NCBI RefSeq assembly: GCF_002505485.1
Contig: NZ_DAVG01000123.1
Location: forward strand, 7,790 to 71,789
DNA length: 64,000 nucleotides
DNA from: Methanosarcina sp. UBA5
GTDB taxonomy: Archaea; Halobacteriota; Methanosarcinia; Methanosarcinales; Methanosarcinaceae
Reading direction: 5' to 3'
The position numbers and the translations under genes are program-made. Within the stretch, counting starts at the first letter, position 1, and each line of letters begins with the position of its first letter. The notes beneath the pieces were generated by a model. That model saw nothing but the letters and a program-made list of their open reading frames with translations. It was not told the origin of the DNA and searched no databases. This document shows, one piece after another, positions 36,939-45,482 of the stretch.

Positions 36939-37634
36939 TCAGCGAGCTGCTCCGACTACTACTCCCATCTCGGATTTCAGGCGAGGTCCTATCGCTGCAA
37001 CTATACCAGGCCCATCGGTTTTTTCCCGGCACACAATTGCATGTTCCAGCAGCCCCAGCCGCTCGATTTCGTAAATATCCCTTCCATGACCTGTTTTTTT
37101 AATTGCGCTTTTGATTTCCGAGCGGGTTGCTCCGTTAACAGTTACCCTATCAGTAGCTGCCTTTTTCCAACTCCACCAGATATCAAGCTGCTTTTTGGTG
37201 AAGCGAGCTTTTAAATTCTTATTAGCCTCAATAATCTCTACTTCAGCTGGCAAATGGGGTATAAGGCCGAATCTTGAGGCAAGTTGTTTTGGTTTTCCGC
37301 TCCCTAGAGCTTTCAGCTCCCCGGTTTCAACTCTTACAGGCACACCAATATTGACCAGAAAAGCATCCTCTCCGAAAGCCTGGAGAAAACCCAAGTATAC
37401 CTTTCCGGGTTCAGCTTTTTCGGCAGGTGTCCCATATCTGGAGGTCAGCAAATTTGCAGATACTTCTTCATCCTCCCCTTCAAGGGTGAACTCGGCCCAG
37501 TTTTCAGGGGTAATAGAAATCTCAACTTTTACTTCAAGCTCATTCAATTCATTCTCAACCAGGGTTTTCAAAAGCCCAGCCATCCTTTCCCGGTTCTTTC
37601 CGTAAATATGCTGGAGGGTTACAACTTTTATCAT
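36939..37634 (-). CDS. DUF2110 family protein
   Basis: A 231-residue archaeal conserved protein of the DUF2110 group: IKVVTLQHIYGKNRERM at the start, a central region LLTSRYGTPAEKAEPGKVYL, and a basic KH-like or S4-like C-terminal portion WWSWKKAATDRVTVNGATRS with LGLLEHAIVCREKTDGPGI. Function is unknown. The C-terminal half looks suited to nucleic-acid binding. It lies 56 bases downstream of a winged-helix gene and may be cotranscribed with it and with trm1. Confidence 0.8.
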   Translation of the reverse strand: MIKVVTLQHIYGKNRERMAGLLKTLVENELNELEVKVEISITPENWAEFTLEGEDEEVSANLLTSRYGTPAEKAEPGKVYLGFLQAFGEDAFLVNIGVPVRVETGELKALGSGKPKQLASRFGLIPHLPAEVEIIEANKNLKARFTKKQLDIWWSWKKAATDRVTVNGATRSEIKSAIKKTGHGRDIYEIERLGLLEHAIVCREKTDGPGIVAAIGPRLKSEMGVVVGAAR

Positions 37635-37690
37635 ATTCTTCCGACCAATTCTCTCTTCTGCTCTGTTTTTACCGGGAACTGAATTATTCC

Positions 37691-38311
37691 TCAGCTCCTG
37701 AGGTAAGTTTCCAGAAGCTCCTCACTTTTTTCCAGAGCTAAGGTGACAGTCTCACTAATGGGGCTTTCTGCCCTTTCAATCTGGTTCTGAAGTTTTTTAA
37801 TATCCCGACTGTAAGGGCCAAGTTTACGGGAAATTGTATCTTTGCTATCTCCCTGCTCTATTGCATCCCTATGGATCCTTTCGATTTTATTCCTAAGTTT
37901 TTGAATCTTCTCAAGAATTTCGGCATTCAAAGAGTCAAGATCTTCTGCCTTTTCAGGTTCCTTACCGCCTTCCTCTTCTGCAGCTTTTTCCCCTTCAAGA
38001 CCTGTATCTCGGGACTCCTCTTTCTTATTCTTCGAAGGCTCCTCTTCAATTAGATCACTGAACTCTTTAAGGGCAGCTTCGACCTCTCTTCCATATTCCG
38101 TAAGTTCGACAAATTTTATCCGCCCCTCGAATGTGAATCTTATAAGCCCGCACTGTTCCATTTTTGCCAGGATCCTCGTTGTATGGGCAAAGGTAGAGTC
38201 TATCTCTTTAGAAATAACAGATGCATATGTCTTTCCCATCGAGCCTATAAACAGTAGCGCACGAGTGGGTTTTTCCTGCAAAAATAACTTTTCTGGATTT
38301 TCGTCGGACAT
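37691..38311 (-). CDS. Winged-helix DNA-binding protein
   Basis: The first ~85 residues form a MarR-like winged helix (ALLFIGSMGKTYASVISKEI, FAHTTRILAKMEQCGLIRF). Next is a charged linker (residues 90-125, rich in E/K/G), then a coiled-coil C-terminus (LNAEILEKIQKLRNKIERI). There is no ligand domain. The arrangement suggests a dimeric archaeal regulator. It is followed by DUF2110 and preceded by trm1 in the same direction. Confidence 0.75.
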   Translation of the reverse strand: MSDENPEKLFLQEKPTRALLFIGSMGKTYASVISKEIDSTFAHTTRILAKMEQCGLIRFTFEGRIKFVELTEYGREVEAALKEFSDLIEEEPSKNKKEESRDTGLEGEKAAEEEGGKEPEKAEDLDSLNAEILEKIQKLRNKIERIHRDAIEQGDSKDTISRKLGPYSRDIKKLQNQIERAESPISETVTLALEKSEELLETYLRS

Positions 38312-38464
38312 AATATCACACTGGAATTTTTTTTGGCGGATTACTTCTGGATCTAAGTCAAAGCGCTTTAAGTATCCTTCAATGGTTTATATAATACTGG
38401 GACAATATAATACTGGGACAGTTTATAATCAGCATTTTTATTTCTGCAGTTTTTACCTCGGAAC

Positions 38465-39631
38465 TCATCCTGAAAGCGCCCTGATTATCTCCTTTATTTC
38501 TGTAATAGGCGCATCGGTTCGGAATGAAGTGCCGCTGAAATGAGTCCTTGATGCTTCAAATCCGTTGGCTTTAAGGGCTTCTACCAGGGTTTCTATTCCG
38601 GTTGCAGAAGCTCCAAGTTCTTTACAGATCACATGCTGATCATAGAACATCGGGATATCGAGTTCGTCCCTGCAGAAAGTAATTATTTTTTTTGCTTTAT
38701 CCTTTGTGTTTAGAGGATGCACTTCAAGTTCGGAAATAACTTCATCACAGAATGCCCGTTCTCTGAACGGTCCAAGCCATAAAGGGCCTGCAATTTGTGT
38801 GAAAGCCCCGCAAACAGGGCATTCCTTTTCGATATGTACTGCAAGTCCGTACACCGGTTTTCGAAACCCGCATTTCGGACAATGAATGCTGAAGCCCATT
38901 GACTTTAGAGTTCGGTCAGTCTGTTTTGTTCCAGGGAGAACTTCGAGATAAGTACGAACATAGTGGCGCGTCACATGGGAAAGCAGGGGTACCATTCCTT
39001 TTTCATGCTTTGCAAGCTCTCTAGCACAGGCTCCCAGGAGAACTCGAAGTCCCATTTCACTGTGATATTCCGTGTTAAGGGGTATAGCCGCATATTTCCG
39101 TATCCCGGCTTTCAGGTGGGCCCCGCATAAGGGAGCTGTATCCGTTGCCGTAACCGACAGCAGATTCCGAACTGAGGCCGATGCTGCGTCCAGGAAAGGC
39201 GAAGGAGTGCCAAAAGGATCGATGTCCACGATATGGAATTTTTGCTCGTGAAGCAGCACATTTGCACTCTTGCGGGTAGCCAGGGTTTGTTCCTCAAGCC
39301 CATTAATTTTTATATTTTCCTTTATAAGTTCAAACGCTTCAGGACTCCAGTCATTCATGGTCGCATGGATTCCGACTTCTCCCGCAATCCGAAGCCCCCT
39401 TATCCCTGACGCTGAGAAAGCGTCCACATAACGGACTTCTTCCCTGAGAAGCTCTTTTCTCGAAAGAAGCTTTTCCACAAATGCAGCCGTAGCTGCAACA
39501 TTAATATCGCGGTTAAGCTCCATCTCCGGATTGTAAAAAACCGGAGCTGCCGAGGGAGGGAAGGTTGCATCCGGAGGCGGTACCGGAACTGAAACCTTTG
39601 TTGTGCCTTCGACTATAGTTTGATATGTCAT
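38465..39631 (-). CDS. trm1: tRNA (guanine26-N2)-dimethyltransferase Trm1
   Basis: Trm1 makes m2,2G at tRNA position 26 with SAM. The 388 residues contain the N-terminal FYNPEMELNRDINV, the SAM site VDAFSASGIRGLRIAGEVG, and the catalytic DIDPFGTPSPFLDAA. A zinc site is formed by IHCPKCGFRKP and KECPVCGAF. The C-terminal winged-helix part is HLNG-type (FYDQHVICKELGASATGIE). The length is normal for archaea. The ATG at 39631 has no strong ribosome site. It is the first gene of the minus-strand group. Confidence 0.95.
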   Translation of the reverse strand: MTYQTIVEGTTKVSVPVPPPDATFPPSAAPVFYNPEMELNRDINVAATAAFVEKLLSRKELLREEVRYVDAFSASGIRGLRIAGEVGIHATMNDWSPEAFELIKENIKINGLEEQTLATRKSANVLLHEQKFHIVDIDPFGTPSPFLDAASASVRNLLSVTATDTAPLCGAHLKAGIRKYAAIPLNTEYHSEMGLRVLLGACARELAKHEKGMVPLLSHVTRHYVRTYLEVLPGTKQTDRTLKSMGFSIHCPKCGFRKPVYGLAVHIEKECPVCGAFTQIAGPLWLGPFRERAFCDEVISELEVHPLNTKDKAKKIITFCRDELDIPMFYDQHVICKELGASATGIETLVEALKANGFEASRTHFSGTSFRTDAPITEIKEIIRALSG

Positions 39632-39655
39632 TTGAAACTGCTATACTTTGGGATC

Positions 39656-40326
39656 TTATTTTACAGTGATGGTCGTCTGCATTTGAGGATAACCTTTTAC
39701 ACTGAAATTGTAACTTCCGGGCTCATTGAATGTATACTTCATGTTACTTCCACACGCAAGCCTTTGATCCTCGAAAAGACGCTCCCTGCTGGTCAGGGTA
39801 AGCACACTGGATTCCTGGTAATTCCTCCAAATAACCGTATCTCCTATATTGATTTTCAGGCTTGAAGGGATCATAAGATAATTCTTAAGCCTTACAAAAT
39901 GTGACATCGGTGAGGTTCCGCTAGGCTGGACGGCCCCAGTTCGCTCCCCTTTCCCGGTCCAGACTTCTGTTTTCTTCATTTCAGATTCATCTGGAATTCT
40001 AGAAGTTCCCTTTTCTTTCGGAGTGCTCAATTCTGCCTGCTTTTCCGTTTTTGCCGGTGTTTCAAGCTCTTTCTGTGTTATCCTTTCTTCCTGTTTTTCC
40101 GTTTTCCGGTGTCCACATTTTTCCTTCAGTTTCCGTCCCTTCCGTTGTCCACGTTTCTACCTGTACTCCTTTGGGTGTTTTCACTTCTCTTTGTCTTTGC
40201 GCGCCTCTGAACTGCCGCCTGCCTCTCAGTCTTCTTTTTCATTCTTCTTCTCGTCTTCCGAGCTCAGGCAGCCTGAAATTATTACTGATAGGACTATCAG
40301 GAGTAAAATTATTTTTTTGTTGTCAA
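39656..40326 (-). pseudogene. Frameshifted cupredoxin-like lipoprotein
   Basis: A TTG at 40326, preceded by GGGGGAGGGGAT, opens a lipoprotein signal (TTKKIILLLIVLSVIISGCL, lipobox SGC), but that frame stops after KEDxx about 33 codons in. The linker continues in another frame, and the last 124 codons (39656-40030) encode the C-terminal beta-sandwich (LKINIGDTVIWRNYQES, then FNEPGSYNFSVKGYPQM). At least two frameshifts separate the parts. It is a paralogue of the intact gene at 40793-41359 and keeps the same FEDxxL and G-Y-P-Q-M motifs. Confidence 0.75.
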
Positions 40327-40792
40327 TCCCCTCCCCCTTGTTGTTAACCTACCTTTTGTATTCCTAGTTTAATATAAGCCTTTTATAAATAATAATGCTT
40401 TCTTAGAACAGTCCGTTAAGCCGGAGTTATTTTTGAAGCAAGGGCACGAATTTTGGGTGATAAGTACTGATCGGGATATATAATATAAAATTATTTTAGT
40501 GTTATTTTATATACAGTTTAGAAAAGAAACTATAGCTCTGAAGGCCTCAGAAAAGGCCATGTACATATCAGAAGATGCAAAAAAGGTATTCTTGCCCAAA
40601 GAAGTCCCTATTTAAAAAATGTGATGAAAATAGATTTGCCAGGAAATTTTATCGGCCGAAATTTTATCGGCCTTTCCTGCAAAATCCGTGTCCTTGTTTT
40701 TTAAACCCTCTTCAGAATGATGGAACTAATTAGAGTATCTCATTAAGCCCGGTCCTCTGAACTTTCGACTCTTCAGTTTCAGGAACTATTTA
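40327..40792. other. Intergenic region
   Basis: A 15-bp direct repeat GAAATTTTATCGGCC occurs twice near 40645-40673. TATA-like GATATATAATATAAAATT is near 40474. No gene seen. Confidence 0.4.
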
Positions 40793-41359
40793 TCATGGCT
40801 CAGCTACATTAACAGTAACATTCATTCTGGGCTGGCCGACAACGTTGAAATGGTAGTCTCCGGTCCTGTTGAAGGTATATGTAAAAGCACGTTTGTACAC
40901 AAGTTTTGTGTCCTCAAAGAGCTTTTCTTCACTTACGAGGGTAAGAACCCTTTTTGGGCTGTCTTCCATATTTATCCAAGAAATTGATTCTCCCTTTTTT
41001 ATATCAAGACTTGAAGAACTTACTCTTTTATTGATCAGTCTTAACAGATAAGGAGTTTCCTTAATTTCAGTAGTTGAGACATTGAGTCTTCCATTCCCTC
41101 CTGAAGTTATATTTTTTTCTAATTTTTCGTTCTCTTTTGAGGTTACATTTTCTTCTGAGGTTACGTTTTCTTCAGATGTTTCGTTTTCTCCGGCAGTTAT
41201 ATTTTCTTCAGGTGTTTCTGTGACAGTTGTATTTTCCACAGGAGTTACTGTTTCTTCAGGGGTTGCATTTTTCTCTGTTGAGGGCTGTTCATTCCCTATG
41301 CATCCTGAAAGTAAAACGGCGCCGAATATAAGAAGCAGCACAATTATTTTTGTTTTCAT
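40793..41359 (-). CDS. Lipoprotein with cupredoxin-like domain lacking copper ligands
   Basis: The 188-residue protein has a lipoprotein signal (KTKIIVLLLIFGAVLLSGC; lipobox LSGC), a Thr/Glu/Asn-rich linker of ~70 residues with repeats TSEENVTSEENV that offer N-glycosylation sites, and a C-terminal cupredoxin-type sandwich (SLDIKKGESISWINMEDS to NVTVNV). The positions normally held by the copper-binding His and the C-x-x-H loop read KRVLTL and FNVVGQPRM, so only a Met remains. It therefore probably does not bind type I copper. The role is unknown and the location is the outer face of the membrane. Confidence 0.8.
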   Translation of the reverse strand: MKTKIIVLLLIFGAVLLSGCIGNEQPSTEKNATPEETVTPVENTTVTETPEENITAGENETSEENVTSEENVTSKENEKLEKNITSGGNGRLNVSTTEIKETPYLLRLINKRVSSSSLDIKKGESISWINMEDSPKRVLTLVSEEKLFEDTKLVYKRAFTYTFNRTGDYHFNVVGQPRMNVTVNVAEP

Positions 41360-42001
41360 CTTATTCCCCGCATCTTGCGATTGTGAAATTTAGGAAATCC
41401 ACAGATCAAATAAAAATCTTATGTAATTTTAAGCTAATATTCAGGTTGAAGCTTAACCGTTTAGGTTTTATTGAATTATTAACCTCTATTGATTTTACTT
41501 AACCTTAAAACCTTTATTGACCTTTTGAGTCTCAGTGCTTCTTAGTATAGTCTTTGTTTAAGGAATTTCAAATCTTATTGTTCTTTTTTAAGATTATCCG
41601 TACTTATTTATCCGTACTTATAAATGTATTTTTTACTTTTTAAAGTGCTTTTTACTTTCTAATATATTTTAATATAGTTCTTCCTTTTCAATAAGTATTT
41701 TAGTATCCATCTTGCTTTTTAATAAACTTTTAAATACTCCTTCTACTTTTATCAAATTGTTTTTTTTAAGCAAGTACTCTTCTTAATATATCTCAGCTCG
41801 CTTCCATACTCCTTACCAGTTCAAGATTAACTTTTATATAATTTTACTATTCTGTATATATATAAAGATGCTCACGTTAAGCAGTAATTCAGGTCCACAA
41901 ACATCAATTATAGGATTGTGAGCACAGTAGTTTGATCCAAATTTCGAGCATGAGATCATAAGATCACTTATAATGAAAACAAAAATCCGTGTCAGAACTG
42001 T
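41360..42001. other. Intergenic region
   Basis: T-rich DNA with many TTTTTACTTTTTAAAG-like words (41630-41770) and no gene. The lipoprotein promoter must lie in its left part. Confidence 0.35.
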
Positions 42002-43234
42002 TCACACGAAGTTCCACAAAAGTAAAGCAAGAGTTCCGATAACTGTAACTACCCCAAAAGTTTTCTTGGTAAGAGCGAAAAGGCTGGAAGAACCGGAAAT
42101 TTTCGAAAGCAAGATCTTGTTAACCGTGCTTATCAGGCTTGCAAGGACTGCAGTGTTTGCTGCGGTTGCATAGGAAATGTTTCCACTTACTGCAAGTAAG
42201 GCTACCGAAACAATCACTCCCGAACTGCTAACAAGAGCACCGAGGGCAGTGACGTAAATTCCTGCAGTCCCTGCAACTTTATAGGCAAAACTTCCTACTA
42301 TCAGAATGACGGTAAAAGCAAAGCCGAATTTAAATGCCTGCCCAAGCGAGAAAGGAGATTCAATTTTAAGTTCTCCTCCATCTATAGGACAGAATTTCTT
42401 ATCATACCTGAGAGCTATTACTACGGAAACAAAGATAATCACGGCCTGTGGAGGAAGCATACGCAGAGTTGTCTGGCCAGTCGGGTCAACAATCAGGGCT
42501 AATACAAGATTTCGGATGAGCATGGAGATATTGCAGAGCAAGATTCCAGTAAGCACAGGGTCGGCCATTTCCTCTGCTCGTTTCGAGAGACCTGCAAGTG
42601 CAGCTGTTGTGGCTTCGCTGTTCACAAAGCCGCCTACGAAGCCGGAATAGCAGATCCCACGCTTTGTGCCGAACTTCCTCAGGAGCACATAACTTAAAAA
42701 ACTGATAAGAGAAACAAGAATTACAATAAGGATTGCATACCTGAAATTTATAACCCCTAAAAACTCCCTATCTGGCATTACCGGATAAAGTATAAAAGCC
42801 ACAGCCAGGAACTGTATGGCATTGTAGAGTTCTTCCTTTGTCAGGTTTCCTGCAAACTGGTGAAGAGGCTTTTTCTGGATCAGAAGAAAAGCTACAACTA
42901 TTGAAGAGATAATAGCAAACATGCCGTAGTCATAGCCCACAAGGATTCCCATAACAAATATGAAAAAGAGACTTATAGGGCTGGTAACCCCGATCCGTTT
43001 GAAGAGAAATATCTTGGCATAGGTGATTATGCAACAGATTGCTCCGAAAAAGAGCGCGGCTACGTAGACAAAACCTTGTCCTGTTGCCGTACTTACAAAT
43101 GCAGTTAACATACCTGTTATACAGGTTATGCTGTAGGTTCTCACCCCGGCAAAAATTTCGTGCTCAATGCCTCTATGCTCCCTTTCTATACCTACCATTA
43201 TCCCTATCAGAAAGGCTATAGCAAGCTTTGTCAT
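42002..43234 (-). CDS. MgtC/SapB + DUF4010 membrane protein
   Basis: An N-terminal MgtC-like domain (AIAFLIGIMVGIEREHRG, GVRTYSITCITGML) is followed by the DUF4010 membrane region (GGFVNSEATTAALAGLS, and PPQAVIIFVSVVIALRYDKK). In total there are 12 or so membrane segments in 410 residues. The family is linked to magnesium homeostasis and acid or low-Mg survival in bacteria, but the transport function is unproven. The ATG at 43234 is used, though residues GFDPFFLDF just upstream also fit the family and no ATG, GTG or TTG precedes them before a TGA. Confidence 0.85.
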   Translation of the reverse strand: MTKLAIAFLIGIMVGIEREHRGIEHEIFAGVRTYSITCITGMLTAFVSTATGQGFVYVAALFFGAICCIITYAKIFLFKRIGVTSPISLFFIFVMGILVGYDYGMFAIISSIVVAFLLIQKKPLHQFAGNLTKEELYNAIQFLAVAFILYPVMPDREFLGVINFRYAILIVILVSLISFLSYVLLRKFGTKRGICYSGFVGGFVNSEATTAALAGLSKRAEEMADPVLTGILLCNISMLIRNLVLALIVDPTGQTTLRMLPPQAVIIFVSVVIALRYDKKFCPIDGGELKIESPFSLGQAFKFGFAFTVILIVGSFAYKVAGTAGIYVTALGALVSSSGVIVSVALLAVSGNISYATAANTAVLASLISTVNKILLSKISGSSSLFALTKKTFGVVTVIGTLALLLWNFV

Positions 43235-43824
43235 GAAATCTAGAAAAAACGGATCGAAACCGAATTCTTTAATGATATCCGTAGTTCAACCTCTATGATT
43301 TTTCGGTCTATTAAGTCCAGAGTCAAGTTCCAAGAAACCTCGATTTAATGTATATATCAAATCTCTACTCAATATTTCTATTAGATTTATTTAAGTATTC
43401 TATCTGCCTATTTGCTCCGGCATCTATCATTAAGTCCTTTTATCCCAGTACCTCAAAGCGCTTTTCATCAAACACCGGATTTGCTTTTACGCCAGCAAAA
43501 TAATGAAGCAGGTGGATAATTGTGAGTAATAAAGTGAATAATTGTAAGTAATATTATTCACTTCAGTAAGGTGAAATAAATGGGGAGATTTAAAACAAAA
43601 ATATAATTACAATAGAAAATCAAAATATAATTAGATAGTAAGTATGTTCCAGGTAATGAATTTAGCCCTTGAAAAGAGAAAAAGGCTCAGAGTGTATTGA
43701 GAGCCTGTATAATATTTTTTCAGACAACTGTTATATCTGAGAAAATTTCCCAAATTTGATTGAAGCTGATTAGAAATTGAGGTTTGGCTGTTATTAGATC
43801 TGGGCTATTATTAGATCTGGCTAT
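43235..43824. other. Intergenic region
   Basis: Promoter region of the MgtC-like gene. It contains a perfect 11-bp inverted repeat at 43532-43563 and the phosphoesterase 3' flank (ATCTGG repeats near 43797-43820). No gene seen. Confidence 0.4.
43532..43563. promoter_or_regulatory. 11-bp perfect inverted repeat
   Basis: AAGTGAATAAT and ATTATTCACTT flank a 10-base spacer. It lies ~300 bases upstream of the MgtC-like gene. It could be an operator or an RNA hairpin. Confidence 0.3.
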
Positions 43825-44484
43825 TTATACCTCTACAAATTCAACTTCAATGAGTTTATTTTCTTCCTTTTCTCCAATAGTGATCAGAGTGCAGGAACCT
43901 TTACAGGCTTCGCCTGGGTTTACCACTACAGTCTTTCCGACCTGCTCCAGACCTTTTGCCTCATGGATGTGTCCGCAAACGATAAGGTCAACCCGGTCAA
44001 GGAATTTCTGGATAGCCTTGCTGCCCACGTGCCCGAAAGGAAGCTCATCCCTTGCACCGTAAGGCGGGGCATGAGTCAGAAGCACTATGGTGCTGCAATC
44101 ATCGTTATTTTCGGCAGAGCAGACCATTCCTTCGAGGGCTGTTTCAATTTCTTCTTCGGATAGCTCAAAAGGAGAGTTGAAAGGGGTGGTATTTGAGCCG
44201 CCAAGCCCTATAAATCTGATATTTCCTATCTGTTCGGCTTTTCCGTGCAGGTTCGTAGCCTTCGAAGCGTCAAGGGCTTTTAATATGCTCCTATGGTCGC
44301 AATTACCTGGAATCGCAAGTACAGGTCTATCAAACATTTCCATCAATTCTTCAACCTTTTCATCGGGCCCGAAATTGGTAATGTCCCCGGCAATAACTAC
44401 AAGGTCAAAATTCTCTGCCTTTTCAATCATTTCTTTTATCTTCGAATAATCCCCATGGGGGTCAGAGATGGCTAATATCTTCAT
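43825..44484 (-). CDS. Calcineurin-like metallophosphoesterase
   Basis: A 219-residue phosphoesterase with all family motifs: ISDPHGD (residues 6-12), VIAGDITNFG, PGNCDHRS, LLTHAPPYG and CGHIHEAKG. Related YfcE/MJ0936-type enzymes hydrolyse phosphodiesters. The C-terminus VNPGEACKGSCTLITI is typical. It is not preceded by an operon partner. Its 5' end faces trmY, with a 232-bp divergent spacer. Confidence 0.9.
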   Translation of the reverse strand: MKILAISDPHGDYSKIKEMIEKAENFDLVVIAGDITNFGPDEKVEELMEMFDRPVLAIPGNCDHRSILKALDASKATNLHGKAEQIGNIRFIGLGGSNTTPFNSPFELSEEEIETALEGMVCSAENNDDCSTIVLLTHAPPYGARDELPFGHVGSKAIQKFLDRVDLIVCGHIHEAKGLEQVGKTVVVNPGEACKGSCTLITIGEKEENKLIEVEFVEV

Positions 44485-44589
44485 CCTTATCCGGTCCTGT
44501 TATTCGCAACTATCAGTAAGAGTCCTATTACTCACGTTTGTTCGTAGAAGTCCTGTTATTCGTAATTATTCAAAAAGATCTTGCCATGT

Positions 44590-44680
44590 GTTTTTGATAA
44601 ACTCTTCTTCTAAAAAGACTTTTTGATAAACCTTTTTCCCAAAAAGTTTTTTGATAAACCTTTTTCTAAAAAGGTTTACG
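44590..44680. repeat. Short direct repeats ahead of trmY
   Basis: Three imperfect units of TTTTTGATAAACC(T)TTTTTC followed by AAAAAG occur at ~44597, 44629 and 44651. They could also form AAAAAGGTTTA/TAAACCTTTTT hairpins. Similar CCTTTTT/AAAAAGG modules surround the zinc-ribbon gene at 28987. Confidence 0.55.
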
Positions 44681-44687
44681 TACATCT

Positions 44688-44695
44688 TTTATATC
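44688..44695 (+). promoter_or_regulatory. TATA box of trmY
   Basis: TTTTATAT lies 22-29 bases before ATG 44717, so the transcript should start within a few bases of the ATG and be leaderless or nearly so. No ribosome site precedes the ATG. Confidence 0.5.
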
Positions 44696-44716
44696 CCTTG
44701 CGTAAATATAGTGCCC

Positions 44717-45355
44717 ATGCGCGATATCGTTGTTATAGGGCATAAGGCAAAGACAAGTGGCGATTTTCCTTTAAACGATCTTCCAGGCTCTGCGGGAAGA
44801 ATGGATATCCTGTGCCGCTGCGTGAGTTCTGCCCTTTTTCTCTCATTCGGAATGCGCAGGGATGTAAACGTACACCTGCTCCTTCTGGGAGAACCTGATC
44901 CAGGAAAAATCATCAGGTTTGAAGGACTCCACCTGAGGTACCTTAACCCGGACGAACGGAGCAGCGGTTCGCTTATCCAGAAAGCCCTTCAAAAGGACGC
45001 AAGCGAACAGGATATTCGTTCCACACCAGGCGTCTGGGTTCGTAAGGGAGAACTCGATTCTCTGCTATCAAAATTTGAGGGCCGCACCCTGTTCTACCTG
45101 AGAGAAGATGGAGAGGACATCAGGGCAATTGCAAGTGAAATTCGGGATCCGGTCTTCATCCTGGGAGACCATATAGGAGTTACCGAAGAAGAAGAAGCAC
45201 AGATTCTTAAGGCAGGGGCGAAAATTATCTCGGTAGGCCCTCTTTCCCTCCATTCAAATCACTGCATAACCCTTATCCACAATGAACTGGACAGGGCTGA
45301 GGCTGAAAGAGGAGAGTTATCCGAGAATCTGACAGCAGGGCCGAAGACTGAGTAA
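44717..45355 (+). CDS. trmY: tRNA (pseudouridine54-N1)-methyltransferase
   Basis: TrmY is a SPOUT enzyme that methylates pseudouridine 54 in archaeal tRNA. The start is ATG 44717 (MRDIVVIGHKAKTSGDF); 22 codons upstream are noncoding, and a TATA box 22-29 bases ahead argues for a leaderless mRNA. Signatures: LPGSAGRMDILCRCVSSALF, VHLLLLGEPDPGKIIRFEG, SLLSKFEGRTLFYLREDGED, and the knot FILGDHIGVTEEEEAQ with ISVGPLSLHSNHCIT. Pus10, which makes the substrate pseudouridine, is the next gene. Confidence 0.93.
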   Translation: MRDIVVIGHKAKTSGDFPLNDLPGSAGRMDILCRCVSSALFLSFGMRRDVNVHLLLLGEPDPGKIIRFEGLHLRYLNPDERSSGSLIQKALQKDASEQDIRSTPGVWVRKGELDSLLSKFEGRTLFYLREDGEDIRAIASEIRDPVFILGDHIGVTEEEEAQILKAGAKIISVGPLSLHSNHCITLIHNELDRAEAERGELSENLTAGPKTE

Positions 45356-45482
45356 TGATAGACTGAGTGATGACAGACTGAGCGTCGATCAGGAGTTTTT
45401 ATACCTTCATTTATCCCTTACATTCAATCACTCATTCCCAGATCTATTTCCCGAACAAAGAGCTTAAAGAAAGTGAAAGAAA

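Noticed and set aside
43235..43290. ATT/ATC start for the MgtC-like gene
   Set aside because: Upstream residues fit the family, but the ATG at 43234 gives an adequate protein, so unusual initiation is not required.
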